Below are positions 45,661 to 55,461 of a DNA stretch of 64,000 nucleotides, piece after piece. A program made the position numbers and the translations under genes. Under the pieces are notes generated by a model, which was not told the origin of the DNA, searched no databases, and saw only the letters and a list, made by a program, of their open reading frames with translations. This DNA is from Calothrix sp. C42_A2020_038 (lineage in GTDB: Bacteria; Cyanobacteriota; Cyanobacteriia; Cyanobacteriales; Nostocaceae). How positions within the stretch are numbered: position 1 is the first letter of the stretch; every line of letters starts with the position of its first letter. Location of the stretch: contig JACYLQ010000048.1 in assembly GCA_015272395.1 (NCBI GenBank), positions 1 through 64,000 on the forward strand, given 5' to 3'.

Positions 45661-45715
45661 AGTATAAATGATAAAAATCGCATCATAATAGGTAGCTTCA
45701 GTGCATAATAACAAC

Positions 45716-45792
45716 TAACTGAACTCTAGCCGAGTCATTAATAGGGAACACACTAAGCGCCGACAGACTAATTCCAGACTGTCGGTTTTTTA
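45716..45792 (+). ncRNA. Tandem small RNA, copy C
   Basis: Conserved block from 45721, with -10 CATAAT at 45704-45709. Upstream it shares AAATCGCATCATAAT with copy B. The terminator CCGACAG / CTGTCGG has compensatory changes relative to the other copies and is followed by T6 (45786-45791), which supports a folded RNA. Confidence 0.72.
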
Positions 45793-45987
45793 TTTTTGAT
45801 AAATAAAATTTCCCCACAACTTGTTGGTAATTCGACAGTGCTGCCAAGAAAACAACAGGTTGTGGGGAGTTACAATTTTAATTGATGTTTTTATCAAGGC
45901 TTAGTGTCTACAGAAATGCAGCACCTCAAAATAGCGTTGCACTTGAATCGACTTGACTAGTCAAAAAAGTACAAACAAACCGTTGGA

Positions 45988-46473
45988 TTATGACATTCCT
46001 TGAATGATGTAATCAAAGTAGGGTGCAGCTTCGGTTGCATCTTCAGCAGTGAGTAAATCCAGAGAGGCAGTTTTGAGACAGCTAATCGCTTCTACCATTC
46101 CAGGTAAAGGTACGCCCAGAGAATTGTACATTTCGCGGGCGCCGACAATACCAATTTTTTCAATTGGCTCAATATCACCCGCGAGAACACCGTAAGTGAC
46201 TAAACGTAAGTACCATCCAAAATCACGGATGCACTGAGCGCGCTCACGTTGTCCGTAAGCATTTCCCCCGGGAGAGATAAAATCGGGACGCTTGCGCCAC
46301 AGCTGCTTGGTTGCTTCTTGGACTATCTTCTTCTCATTTTCACTCAGGGTAGAAACAATGCGTACTCGCTGTTCGCCTGTTGTCAAAAAGTCCTTGATAC
46401 TATTGAGTTCGCCACTGCTGGGATACCGCAGTTCGTCGTCAGCTTTGAGAATAACTTTGCTTACTACAGTCAT
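45988..46473 (-). CDS. apcD: Allophycocyanin alpha-B chain
   Basis: A 161-residue phycobiliprotein. The chromophore Cys is in [47 protein letters not shown] and the C-terminal [13 protein letters not shown] are diagnostic for ApcD rather than ApcA. It is a terminal emitter of the phycobilisome core that passes energy to the photosystems. The gene stands alone, 195 bases from the small-RNA array and divergent from rlmD. Confidence 0.94.
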   Translation of the reverse strand: MTVVSKVILKADDELRYPSSGELNSIKDFLTTGEQRVRIVSTLSENEKKIVQEATKQLWRKRPDFISPGGNAYGQRERAQCIRDFGWYLRLVTYGVLAGDIEPIEKIGIVGAREMYNSLGVPLPGMVEAISCLKTASLDLLTAEDATEAAPYFDYIIQGMS

Positions 46474-46644
46474 GATTAATGCAGCATGAAATTATTATTA
46501 GCTAGTTTAACGAGTCTTGAGTACACAAGTGAAGGGAGTGTGTATTGAAATTATACGTTTTGGAATCGGGAATAAAAACCCACTCACCTCTGGAGGGGCT
46601 AGGCGACCCCCTGGAGTATTAAACTTTATCACTATAAAAAAATT

Positions 46645-48009
46645 ATGGAATGGCGCCAAGGTGAATTAATCGAACTTGAAATTACTGACCTCAATGACGA
46701 TGGAGATGGTGTCGGACGCGCGCTCAGTAGGGCGGTTTTTGTTCCTGATACTGTTCCAGGTGATTTAATCAAAGCGCGTTTGGTTTTTGTCAAACCGAGG
46801 TATGGGTATGCGACTATCAACGAAATATTAAAACCATCAGTCTACAGAGTTCGACCGAAATGTATTGTGGCTGATAAGTGTGGGGGATGTCAGTGGCAAC
46901 ATATTGATTATCAATATCAACTCGAAGCGAAGCGTAATCAAGTTGTTCAAGCATTGGAACGTATCGGAGGTTTTGTCTCACCGAGGGTTGATGCAGTACT
47001 TCATACAAGTTCTGAGTTAGGTTATCGCAATAAGGCAACTTACCCAGTCGGAAAATCAGCAACAGGAAATTTTGTTGCTGGTTACTACCAGAAAAATAGT
47101 CATCAAATAGTTAACTTAAATCAATGCCCCGTGCAAGACCAGCGTTTAAACCCGCTATTGCAAAAGGTGAAACTTGATATACAGTCTCATGGTTGGCAGC
47201 CATACGATGAAAAGCTTCACACCGGGTTAATTCGGCATCTGAGTTTGCGTATTGGGCGCCGTACAGGAGAAATGTTACTGACATTAGTGACAAAAGATTG
47301 GAATATACCAGGAATTGGTGTAGTCGCGCAAGAGTGGTTAGACAGCACACCCCCACTTGTGGGAGTAATGTTAAACCTGAATGGCGAACGTACTAATGCT
47401 ATTTTTGGACGAGAAACTCGTTGCATTACTGGCAAAAACTTCTTGCGAGAAGAATTTCAGAAGCTGGAATTTCAGGTACGTCCCGACACGTTTTTTCAAG
47501 TTTACACCGAAACAGCGGAAGCTTTAGTGCATCAAATCAAAATGGAACTGGGTCTAAACGGTAAGGAAATTTTACTCGATGCTTATTGTGGCATTGGTAC
47601 ACTCACTCTGCCATTAGCAAAACAAGTTAGTCAGGCAATAGGGATAGAGGTACAAGCAGAAGCAGTAGAACAAGCGCGGGTTAACGCTAGACACAACGGG
47701 ATTGCAAACGTCAACTTTTATACCGGGACTGTTGAAAAATTGATCAAGTCGTTGGGTATACTGCCTGATGTCGTTATTCTCGACCCACCACGCAAAGGAT
47801 GTGACAAGGCAGTCATTGATGCTTTGCTCGCTTCCAAACCTAAACGTATTGTCTACGTTAGCTGCAAAGTTGCCACATTGGCACGTGATTTAAGATTACT
47901 CTGTCAAAATGGAGTGTATACCCTCACGCGCGTGACACCTGCCGACTTCTTCCCTCAAACTGCACACGTGGAAGCTGCAGCATTTCTTGTGTTATCACAG
48001 TTGGCATGA
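46645..48009 (+). CDS. rlmD: 23S rRNA (uracil-C5)-methyltransferase RlmD
   Basis: A 454-residue RumA-type enzyme. An N-terminal TRAM domain (residues about 3-60) is followed by CIVADKCGGCQWQH and a later NQCPVQDQR, giving the four Cys of a [4Fe-4S] site. The SAM motif is LLDAYCGIGTLTLPLA, VVILDPPRKGCDKAVID is motif IV, and the catalytic Cys is in IVYVSCKVATLARDL. It methylates a uracil in 23S rRNA. The subtype (U747 versus U1939) cannot be decided from sequence alone. Confidence 0.9.
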   Translation: MEWRQGELIELEITDLNDDGDGVGRALSRAVFVPDTVPGDLIKARLVFVKPRYGYATINEILKPSVYRVRPKCIVADKCGGCQWQHIDYQYQLEAKRNQVVQALERIGGFVSPRVDAVLHTSSELGYRNKATYPVGKSATGNFVAGYYQKNSHQIVNLNQCPVQDQRLNPLLQKVKLDIQSHGWQPYDEKLHTGLIRHLSLRIGRRTGEMLLTLVTKDWNIPGIGVVAQEWLDSTPPLVGVMLNLNGERTNAIFGRETRCITGKNFLREEFQKLEFQVRPDTFFQVYTETAEALVHQIKMELGLNGKEILLDAYCGIGTLTLPLAKQVSQAIGIEVQAEAVEQARVNARHNGIANVNFYTGTVEKLIKSLGILPDVVILDPPRKGCDKAVIDALLASKPKRIVYVSCKVATLARDLRLLCQNGVYTLTRVTPADFFPQTAHVEAAAFLVLSQLA

Positions 48010-48429
48010 TAGCAGTGAGGAATAGGTCAATAAACAAGAATTTCAAATTTGTAGTCTAGTGCATAGTAAAAATGCTAAAATTGAATTAAGCTAAAAATAT
48101 AATTCCTTTTAATTAAAGAAATTGAAGTTGCATCGTCACTCAACAATATGAATCAGGTTGTAAACAACATAGGCAAATAGTGATGCTTTTAACGAAAGCA
48201 GAAAGAATGTAACATTTATTCGCTAATCAATTTAGAGAATGAATATTTTCTCACTAATTAGCATTAATCAACCGATTAGTATTAAGAGAGACTTTGCTCC
48301 CTAGCTATTTTCAAAATTTAGTTTTAAAGACGCAAGTTTGAAGCAGTGCGACCACCTTAATTTTTATCAGGGTGCCTGTGATAGCAAACAAATGTCTAGC
48401 TAACGAACGAAAGCTACGGGGTTTTCCTT
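48010..48429. other. 420-base intergenic region without a recognisable element
   Basis: AT-rich sequence between rlmD and the RsbW-like kinase gene on the same strand. Short inverted ATTAGTATT-like runs occur near 48260-48290. No coding, RNA or repeat feature is clear. Confidence 0.45.
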
Positions 48430-48927
48430 GTGATTACTATCTCACTCCGTCCTGTTGGACGCAATTGGGGAACAATTAGTTTCGCCTCAACTTTATATCT
48501 CTGTCCAATTCTAGACTTGTTATTAGCAGAGATTCCGGAAAAAATGCAAGCCGAATTACGATTAGGACTCCAAGAAGCCCTAGTCAATGCCGCTAAACAT
48601 GGTAATAATTTAGACCCAAGTAAAAAAGTTATAGTTCGTTTTTCTTTAATAGATAATCAATATTGGTGGGTAATATCAGATCAGGGTGGCGGTTTTGATG
48701 TCAAAACCACTGGGGGAAATCTTCCAAATCTGGATGATGTTACACCATCTGGAGGTAGTTGCGATACAGACCCCACAGAATTTCTACCCCCTGACGAAGC
48801 CGAAAGTGGTCGTGGTCTATGTATTCTCCATCAAATTTTTGACCAAGTTGAATGGAACCGTAAAGGCACGGAATTACGCCTTTGTAAGCAGCTAAAAACA
48901 CGACCAAGATTATCTTTAAGAAAATAG
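48430..48927 (+). CDS. RsbW-like anti-sigma factor / serine kinase
   Basis: A 165-residue GHKL-fold protein. The N box is LGLQEALVNAAKHGNNLDP, G1 is ISDQGGGFD, and G2 is ESGRGLCILHQI, with an insert of about 40 residues between them. This matches HATPase_c_2 anti-sigma regulatory proteins (RsbW/SpoIIAB type), which phosphorylate an anti-sigma antagonist or bind a sigma factor. The start is GTG at 48430. No STAS antagonist or sigma gene lies nearby. Confidence 0.86.
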   Translation: MITISLRPVGRNWGTISFASTLYLCPILDLLLAEIPEKMQAELRLGLQEALVNAAKHGNNLDPSKKVIVRFSLIDNQYWWVISDQGGGFDVKTTGGNLPNLDDVTPSGGSCDTDPTEFLPPDEAESGRGLCILHQIFDQVEWNRKGTELRLCKQLKTRPRLSLRK

Positions 48928-48963
48928 TTAGGAGTTAGGAGTTAGGAGTTAGTAACTCCTAAC
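48927..48963. repeat. GTTAGGA heptamer repeat ending in an inverted repeat
   Basis: Three copies of GTTAGGA (48927-48947) run into GTTAG, then TAACTCCTAAC (48953-48963), which pairs with GTTAGGAGTTA. This short tandem heptamer type is common in filamentous cyanobacteria. It separates two convergent genes and may end both transcripts. Confidence 0.65.
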
Positions 48964-49227
48964 TTATTTGCCTCCATGTGTTGGGCAAGGTGGCGCCGAG
49001 ATTGAGCGATCCAGCCAGCCAACCGCTTGTTGAAGTCTTTGTAGTGCTTCTTGTTTTTCATCTTTAAGTAAAAATACGAGTGCGGCGGCAACTTGTTCGC
49101 TAGCGCGCGCTTTACGGTTAGCTTTAAGGCGATGCCAATCATCTGATGAAATGCCAAGTCTTTGGACAAGTGCCTGTGCAAGTTCCAAGTCACTAATTTC
49201 TGCTAATTGTGTAGTTTGAGACATCAT
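48964..49227 (-). CDS. Small conserved cyanobacterial protein (possibly DUF6439)
   Basis: An 87-residue helical protein: LAEISDLELAQALVQRLGIS, DDWHRLKANRKARASEQVAA, ALVFLLKDEKQEALQRLQQA, then a tail with PPCPTHGG. A second Met directly follows the first. I believe it belongs to DUF6439, but that is from memory and uncertain. No membrane segment or catalytic motif. Convergent with the RsbW-like gene and divergent from the coiled-coil protein. Confidence 0.7.
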   Translation of the reverse strand: MMSQTTQLAEISDLELAQALVQRLGISSDDWHRLKANRKARASEQVAAALVFLLKDEKQEALQRLQQAVGWLDRSISAPPCPTHGGK

Positions 49228-49312
49228 AATAACCAGGAATATTAACTATTTGCTACTTTTTATTGGTTGTACTATAACCGGATGAGATTTAATTGTAGTT
49301 TACAACCCATAC

Positions 49313-49678
49313 ATGAAACCGTCGAAACAACAAAGCCAGGAACCATCGGGTGAAGATTCACAGTCACTGGAATTTAAACAAGGGCTGTGTGAAGTTGAGC
49401 AAGCGTTAGTGGCACTAAAAGAGCGTTACGAACAAATCGAGAATGATTATACTCTCCAAAGCGAACTGAAACAGCGCAGTGAAGACCTCCGCAAAAGCAA
49501 ATTACCAGAAATGAAAGCGGAGTTGAAGTATATTCAGCAACAGTTAGAAGTATTAGAAATAAACTTAGAAAGTCGATTATTGAACTGGCGCAGCTTTAAA
49601 GACCCGTTTTGGCAAGTTATCCGCTTTAGTGGATTGGGCGTTATTATAGGCTGGTTGTTGAAGTCATTTGCTTCTTAA
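49313..49678 (+). CDS. Coiled-coil protein with C-terminal membrane anchor
   Basis: A 121-residue protein. Residues about 20-88 are a charged coiled coil (EVEQALVALKERYEQIEND, MKAELKYIQQQLEVLEINLE). A C-terminal hydrophobic segment (VIRFSGLGVIIGWLLKSFA) would anchor it in a membrane with the coil in the cytoplasm. The stop is three bases before asnS, so the two are probably co-transcribed. Family not recognised. Confidence 0.7.
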   Translation: MKPSKQQSQEPSGEDSQSLEFKQGLCEVEQALVALKERYEQIENDYTLQSELKQRSEDLRKSKLPEMKAELKYIQQQLEVLEINLESRLLNWRSFKDPFWQVIRFSGLGVIIGWLLKSFAS

Positions 49679-49681
49679 ATT

Positions 49682-51085
49682 ATGATTGAGAAACGCATCG
49701 CTGAAATATTACGTAGTGGGCAGCCAGATGAATCGGTAAAGGTACAAGGTTGGGTACGTACTAAGCGCGAACTCAAAGGTTTTGCTTTTATTGAGGTCAA
49801 TGATGGTTCATCGATGGCGAGTTTGCAAGTTGTTATTAATGAAGAAGTTCCTGAGTATAGCGAGATTATCAAAAAAGCGAATACAGGTGCCTCTGTAGAA
49901 GTTGATGGTGTAATTGTAGCGTCGCAGGGAAAAGGTCAGCGGATTGAAGTTAAAGCCGAGTCTGTTCAAGTATATGGCGAAGCTGACCCAGAAACTTATC
50001 CGTTACAAAAGAAGCGTCACTCGTTCGAGTTCTTGCGAACCATTGGACATTTGCGCAGTCGTACCAATTCTTTTGGCGCCGTGTTTCGTGTTCGTAATGC
50101 TTGTGCAACTGCAATTCACCAGTTTTTCCAAGAACGTGGTTTTCTGTGGGTACATACTCCCATTATTACTGCTAGCGACTGCGAAGGCGCCGGAGAAATG
50201 TTTAGCGTCACCAGTTTTGATTTGAAAAAAGTTCCTCAAACCAAAGATGGCGCCGTAGATTATGGCAAAGACTTCTTTGCGAAACCAACATATCTCACCG
50301 TTAGTGGACAACTCGAAGCCGAAGTGATGGCGATGGCGTTTAGCAACGTCTACACCTTTGGTCCAACATTCCGGGCAGAAAACTCCAACACTTCACGTCA
50401 CTTGGCAGAATTTTGGATGGTTGAGCCAGAAATGGCGTTTTGTGACCTATTTGAAGATATGGATTTAGCCGAGGCTTTTCTTAAACACATCTTTAAATAT
50501 GCGATGGAAAAATGCCCTGAAGACATGCAATTTTTTAATGAGCGTATAGATAATACTGTATTAGCTACGGCAGAAAATATTATTAATAATCAGTTTGAAC
50601 GCATTACATATACTGAAGCTATCAAACTATTAGAGAAAGCCGTAGAAAAAGCTGATGTTCAATTTGAATATCCTGTAAGTTGGGGTACAGATTTACAATC
50701 TGAACACGAGCGCTACTTGTGTGAGCAGCTATTCAAAAAACCCACAATTATTACTAATTACCCAGCACAAATCAAAGCGTTTTACATGCGCTTAGACGAT
50801 GATGAAAAAACTGTTTCAGCAATGGATATTGTGGCGCCAAAGATTGGAGAAATCATTGGGGGTTCACAGCGTGAGGAAAGATTAGAGGTGCTGCAACGAA
50901 GAGTACAAGCACAAGGTATGAAGGAGGAAGATTTGTGGTGGTATCTTGATTTAAGGAGATTTGGCACTGTTCCTCATGCAGGTTTTGGTTTGGGGTTTGA
51001 AAGAGTCGTGCAGTTTATGACAGGTATGGCTAATATTCGCGATGTTATACCGTTCCCAAGAACACCGGAGAATGCGGAGTTTTAA
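49682..51085 (+). CDS. asnS: Asparagine-tRNA ligase
   Basis: A 467-residue class IIb synthetase. The N-terminal OB-fold binds the anticodon ([22 protein letters not shown]). Motif 1 is around [16 protein letters not shown], motif 2 has [20 protein letters not shown], and motif 3 is [15 protein letters not shown]. Residues around [13 protein letters not shown] are typical of AsnRS rather than AspRS. Length is normal (about 460). A strong hairpin follows the stop. Confidence 0.97.
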   Translation: MIEKRIAEILRSGQPDESVKVQGWVRTKRELKGFAFIEVNDGSSMASLQVVINEEVPEYSEIIKKANTGASVEVDGVIVASQGKGQRIEVKAESVQVYGEADPETYPLQKKRHSFEFLRTIGHLRSRTNSFGAVFRVRNACATAIHQFFQERGFLWVHTPIITASDCEGAGEMFSVTSFDLKKVPQTKDGAVDYGKDFFAKPTYLTVSGQLEAEVMAMAFSNVYTFGPTFRAENSNTSRHLAEFWMVEPEMAFCDLFEDMDLAEAFLKHIFKYAMEKCPEDMQFFNERIDNTVLATAENIINNQFERITYTEAIKLLEKAVEKADVQFEYPVSWGTDLQSEHERYLCEQLFKKPTIITNYPAQIKAFYMRLDDDEKTVSAMDIVAPKIGEIIGGSQREERLEVLQRRVQAQGMKEEDLWWYLDLRRFGTVPHAGFGLGFERVVQFMTGMANIRDVIPFPRTPENAEF

Positions 51086-51117
51086 TTACTCACCTCTCCT
51101 TCAAGGAGGGGAAAATT

Positions 51118-51158
51118 TTCCTAGAGGATATACGGATGTTAAAATTATCCTCTAGGAA
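51118..51158 (+). terminator. asnS terminator hairpin
   Basis: TTCCTAGAGGATA (51118-51130) and TATCCTCTAGGAA (51146-51158) are perfect 13-bp complements with a 15-base loop, followed by TTTATTTG. It lies 33 bases after the asnS stop. Confidence 0.7.
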
Positions 51159-51296
51159 TTTATTTGTCAACAAATGTTCAATTCACAAATTATTTTACAT
51201 ATGAATTGTACGTACATGAATATATTTCCTTGGGAACAAGAAAAGAAGCGCGATTATTGTAGTTCATCAACATATAGTAAATTGTAAAATGTTTAC

Positions 51297-52772
51297 ATGA
51301 TTGCAAATACTACTGAGCGAAAACTAACAGTACCTGGCCCAAGTGTGTCTCCATTGTTTGGACATATTACTCAGGTTTTAAATTTTGTCGGCGACTCTAT
51401 TCGCTTATCGAGTCGGTTATTTCAAGAATATGGTTCGGTTGTTGCTTTAGCAGAAGGTGGTGGTACAAACGTTTACTCACCATACCCAAATTGTCCGGGT
51501 ACGGTGTTAGCTTACGGCGCCGATATTGTTCGTGACGTGACAAGCCAACACGATATTTATCATAAGTGCCCATTGACTGGGCATATTTATCGTAAGCGGA
51601 ATGATTCTCCACGTACTCAACCTTTCAGGCACTTTCTTGTCGGGTTGTTTGGTGTTAATGGTGGAGAACACCGTCAACACCGACAACTTTTGATGCCTGC
51701 TTTTCACAAATCGCGTATCGAATCTTACCACTCAGAAATGGTAGCAATTACTCAATCTGAACTGGACAAATTACAGCTTGGTGAGGTAGTAGATATTCTT
51801 GAGTTGATGCGGCGCCTAACAATGCGTATCGCGACTAAAACTTTATTTGGGATAGATTTTAGCGAAGATGGCGGTAGTTTTGCAAAGCTTTTAAAAGAAG
51901 TTTTTGGTAAATTTGGAGACCCAGCAATTCTTGCTCTTCCATTTGATATTCCAGGTTTGCCTTACCATAGACTTCTCAACAGTATGGTTAAACTCGATAC
52001 CACTATGCGGGATGTGATCCAGCAAAAACGCGAGAATGGTATCGATACTGGTGATGTCCTCTCCATGCTTATCCAAGCTAGGGATGCAGAAACTGGCATG
52101 ACATTGACTGATGACGAGTTACTAGGACATCTTGGCGTTATTTATTTTGCTGGGCATGACACAAGTGCAAATGCACTAACTTGGACATTATTTCTACTTT
52201 CGCAACACCCGCAGATAGCAGCTGACTTACTCGATGAACTTGACAGTGTGTTGCATGGTGAGGCGCCGAGCATAGAACAATTACAACAGTTACCTTTACT
52301 AGAGCGCATTATTAAAGAAAGTATGCGGGTAATATCACCTGTTCCTTGGAATGGTCGCGTTATTTCACAGGAGACTACTTTAGGTAGTTACGAATTACCT
52401 GTTGGAACAGAAGTATTTGTCAGCATTTATCAAACTAATCGTGTACCAGAAATATACTCCGAACCGGAGCGTTTTATCCCTCAGCGTTGGCAGCAAATTC
52501 AACCGAGTATATATGAATATAACCCCTTTAGTGCTGGGTCGCGCGTTTGTATTGGCGCCGGGTTTGCAATGATGGAAATCAAGATTATCTTATCAATGTT
52601 GCTAATGCGCTACCGTTTGCAATTTATACCACAATCAGTTGACCCCAAAGGATTAATCGTATTATCTCCTCAAAATGGAATATCAATGCGAGTATGTAAA
52701 CAAGACCGCGAGTTTAATAAAGGAGTGGGTAGTGTCAGTGGGAGCGTTCGTGAAATAGTTAAGTTGTCTTAA
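51297..52772 (+). CDS. Cytochrome P450
   Basis: A 491-residue P450 with the full set of motifs. The I-helix is FAGHDTSANALTW, the ExxR of the K-helix is KESMRVISPVPWNGR, PERFIPQRW is the meander, and the heme-binding loop is FSAGSRVCIGAGFAMME. No N-terminal membrane anchor is visible, so a soluble or peripherally bound enzyme is likely. The substrate cannot be predicted and no redox partner is adjacent. Its stop overlaps the convergent glycosyltransferase remnant by four bases. Confidence 0.92.
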   Translation: MIANTTERKLTVPGPSVSPLFGHITQVLNFVGDSIRLSSRLFQEYGSVVALAEGGGTNVYSPYPNCPGTVLAYGADIVRDVTSQHDIYHKCPLTGHIYRKRNDSPRTQPFRHFLVGLFGVNGGEHRQHRQLLMPAFHKSRIESYHSEMVAITQSELDKLQLGEVVDILELMRRLTMRIATKTLFGIDFSEDGGSFAKLLKEVFGKFGDPAILALPFDIPGLPYHRLLNSMVKLDTTMRDVIQQKRENGIDTGDVLSMLIQARDAETGMTLTDDELLGHLGVIYFAGHDTSANALTWTLFLLSQHPQIAADLLDELDSVLHGEAPSIEQLQQLPLLERIIKESMRVISPVPWNGRVISQETTLGSYELPVGTEVFVSIYQTNRVPEIYSEPERFIPQRWQQIQPSIYEYNPFSAGSRVCIGAGFAMMEIKIILSMLLMRYRLQFIPQSVDPKGLIVLSPQNGISMRVCKQDREFNKGVGSVSGSVREIVKLS

Positions 52773-53503
52773 CCAGCCCAAAGCTTCTGTGCAAAACGTA
52801 TGCTAAAGGTGAATAGTAAAATTGCGAAAAACCCCATACTCATGTAACCCCAGCGGGTATAGCGCGCGAACAACAAACCAAAAGCAACTATGACTGGAAC
52901 AATTCCATAAACTAAACGATTTAATGAAATAGTTCCACCGGAAAACACTAGTAAGCCAATACCCGATAAGCCGTAAAATAAGGCAACTGGAGTTAACTCA
53001 CTGCGAAAATGCCACATTAAGTAACTACCTATCAAAACTACAATGGTATTGATTAAAGGGTCTCCAGCTAGTAACCATAAACCCAAAAATAATACTCCAA
53101 ATCCATAATCGACTTTTGCTGGAGTCAATCTATTTCTTCGGTGCCATAAAAGATAACCGCATCCTACTATTATTAAAAATATCAAAGGATGCGTAATCTC
53201 TTTGATAGTACCATATCTGTAATTATACGTACCTATGGTGATTTGCATGAGCATTTTCCACCAAGGGCGCCAGTCAAAGCCTAGTGTTTCCCGCCAAGCC
53301 TTTTGAGCGTTGATAAATGCCAATGCATCATTGTGGTAAATAAAACAGTAAATACTGTAAGAAATTAGCCCCAAACTCGTTGCCAACCCTGCTATATAAG
53401 CTACTAATGATTTTTTCTGCTTCCATGCTGCCAGAACAAATGCAGGTATTAACACCATTCCCGTTGGACGTGTCGCAGTTGCTAAGGCACCAAAAAAGGA
53501 TGC
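52769..53503 (-). pseudogene. 5'-truncated membrane glycosyltransferase (mannosyltransferase-like)
   Basis: The open frame reads back from the stop at 52769 through six or seven membrane helices to ASFFGALATATRPTGMVLIP. There it meets an in-frame TAG at 53504-53506. The ATRPTG segment is typical of the middle of PIG-V/GT39-like mannosyltransferases, where roughly 150-200 residues normally precede it. Those residues are missing, and sequence beyond 53506 is unrelated. An ATG at 53458 could still start a 229-residue product, but without the catalytic N-terminal half it should be inactive. Confidence 0.72.
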
Positions 53504-53583
53504 CTACCCGATTGTATAAGTTTGGATACCTTGTTTTTTGTGCCTGTTAGTATTAATTCACCCAAAGTAGAACCTAATTTGGA

Positions 53584-55461
53584 TTATTTGTCGAAAATTA
53601 TACAAGAACCTGGGATACGGTTAATAACGTTATATAATTTCATATTATTTTGGTTAAAAATGATTACAATAACTGTGCTAGATAAGTTAAGTTGTGCTTG
53701 GATTTGTTCAGTTAGTTCTAAATCAGGTTGATAGTTGGCGCCTGTTCCGCCACAAAAGCGACGTATGATACCGAGTACGTATAAAGGTTTATCTGGAAAT
53801 ATTTTTGTTTGCTTTCTGACGAGATAAGCTTTACTTACTGACAAGTAGTCTGATAGCTGTTCGGATATTTGGTTTGCTTCGATTGGTGGTAAATTATGGG
53901 TAACAAATTGATCAGTGTGGCTAATGTGCTGACGTTCTACTTGATATAGTTTAAATGAGTTTTGATACTGTTGGCGAAGAAATAAATACTTATTCGCTTG
54001 TTCGGGTTGTGAACAGCGCATATAAAAGCTGTAAAGTATTTCGCAACTGGGTATTACCAACTCAGGGTCTAGGTCAATAGCTCTGTTCAGATAATTTATA
54101 CCTCTGCCATCGTGGTTTTGCAGCAAAATTCTTCCTAACTCATAGTTTGCTTGTGGATGATTTGGATTATTACTTAGTAATTCTTTAAACAAAGAAATAG
54201 TAGCTTCTTGGTCTTGATAAAATTTCTCTGTTAAAATCGCACGCTTATAAACTTGTTCTGGGGTCAGAGAATATTTATATGCTTTTGCTTCTAATGCTCT
54301 TAAGTTTTGTCTTTGATACAGTAGTCGAACGTATATTTTTTGCCATTCTTTACCGAATTCTCGCTTCCACTGCTCATCAAGGTATGCAGCAAAACTATAT
54401 AGTTTTTCACCGAAAAAATACTCTGCTGCACTTTCAATAATAGGTGGAGGTAGTTGATTGATATCAACAGTATATCCTATTGCTTTTAGACGTTCTGATA
54501 AGCAAGGATGAGTATCATCGTTATTGGTTGTTTCTGAATAAGCTAACCCCAACCATTTAACCGCATCATGAATTTGAATATCTGTCTTTAAAGCTCGTAA
54601 TAGCTTGCTAATTGTACCATTCGGCATCTGTTCGCTATGTATAGCTTTCTCATAAATTTGCTTCCAAAAGATATTTTCTAAAAACGAATTATGTACATAT
54701 ATATTAATTAACTCTTCGGCTGAAGTTTCAACTCCACATATTTCCACTGAACACTTATCTGCTTCATACTCCTGAGCGCGTGCAAGTGCGAAAGAATAAG
54801 CGTTGAAATAAGGTTCGTACCATTGGAAAAAATACTTAAACAGAAAGAAATCACCTAAAGTCGCTAAGTGATACCAAGTTCGTCGTACTCGATAAACCCA
54901 CCCAGAAAAACGACTGTGGTTTCCTGATAAGTGTGCTAACTCATGAGCAATGGTTGAGCGAAATTGTTCGACCGTCAATGATTGTAATAAAGGCAACCCC
55001 AATACAAGGTAGTTCTTCTGCCAACCAAGAAAACCCAAACGTGGTATTTGCAGAATACCCGCATTATGTTCGTAATTTAATAATACATGGTGAATTGGAG
55101 GTGTTTGTAATACTTCTCTAATTTCATCAATAATTGTAAATAGTTCCGGTACTTGCTGCCGATATAATTCTAAACCAGTAGGTGGTTGAAATTTCACAAA
55201 AAATAATCGAACCATTCCAATCGCCATAATCACGATTAGATAGTCAACTCGCTCAACTAAATAATTTGATTGAGTTGACACAATCAGGTTTCTTAAGCTC
55301 CAAATAGCAGTACATAGCAATAAAAATATTAATAAAATATAACTGTATCCTAATAAAGCTAGCAATAAAACGCACAACCTATAGTAAGAAGGCTTTTGCC
55401 TAGCTTCAGTATTAATTTTTTGGACTATCAAGTCAAATTGCTTTCGCTGTCGAATGTTCAT
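53584..55461 (-). CDS. M48-family metalloprotease with TPR repeats
   Basis: A 625-residue membrane protein. Two hydrophobic segments (residues about 30-60 and 72-90) precede the peptidase domain. That domain has the zinc motif in STIAHELAHLSGNHSRF and the third ligand region ARAQEYEADKCSVE. Residues about 400-490 carry TPR-like repeats (NHPQANYELGRILLQNHDGR, GINYLNRAIDLDPE). The C-terminal 90 residues are unassigned. M48 enzymes such as HtpX and BepA degrade damaged membrane or outer-membrane proteins. The gene directly abuts the 55462-55719 gene, so they are likely co-expressed. Confidence 0.88.
   Translation of the reverse strand: MNIRQRKQFDLIVQKINTEARQKPSYYRLCVLLLALLGYSYILLIFLLLCTAIWSLRNLIVSTQSNYLVERVDYLIVIMAIGMVRLFFVKFQPPTGLELYRQQVPELFTIIDEIREVLQTPPIHHVLLNYEHNAGILQIPRLGFLGWQKNYLVLGLPLLQSLTVEQFRSTIAHELAHLSGNHSRFSGWVYRVRRTWYHLATLGDFFLFKYFFQWYEPYFNAYSFALARAQEYEADKCSVEICGVETSAEELINIYVHNSFLENIFWKQIYEKAIHSEQMPNGTISKLLRALKTDIQIHDAVKWLGLAYSETTNNDDTHPCLSERLKAIGYTVDINQLPPPIIESAAEYFFGEKLYSFAAYLDEQWKREFGKEWQKIYVRLLYQRQNLRALEAKAYKYSLTPEQVYKRAILTEKFYQDQEATISLFKELLSNNPNHPQANYELGRILLQNHDGRGINYLNRAIDLDPELVIPSCEILYSFYMRCSQPEQANKYLFLRQQYQNSFKLYQVERQHISHTDQFVTHNLPPIEANQISEQLSDYLSVSKAYLVRKQTKIFPDKPLYVLGIIRRFCGGTGANYQPDLELTEQIQAQLNLSSTVIVIIFNQNNMKLYNVINRIPGSCIIFDK

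Noticed and set aside
45316-45792. CRISPR array, because of regularly spaced repeats near 45.3-45.8 kb
   Set aside because: Only three units with ~200-base spacing, each with promoter-like and terminator-like parts; repeat and spacer lengths do not fit CRISPR and no cas gene is near.
46588-46617. Hairpin-like CTCTGGAGGGGC...CCCCCTGGAG before rlmD as a riboswitch
   Set aside because: The pairing is imperfect, the block is short, and nothing links it to a ligand-binding fold; it is more likely a short repeat or terminator-like element.
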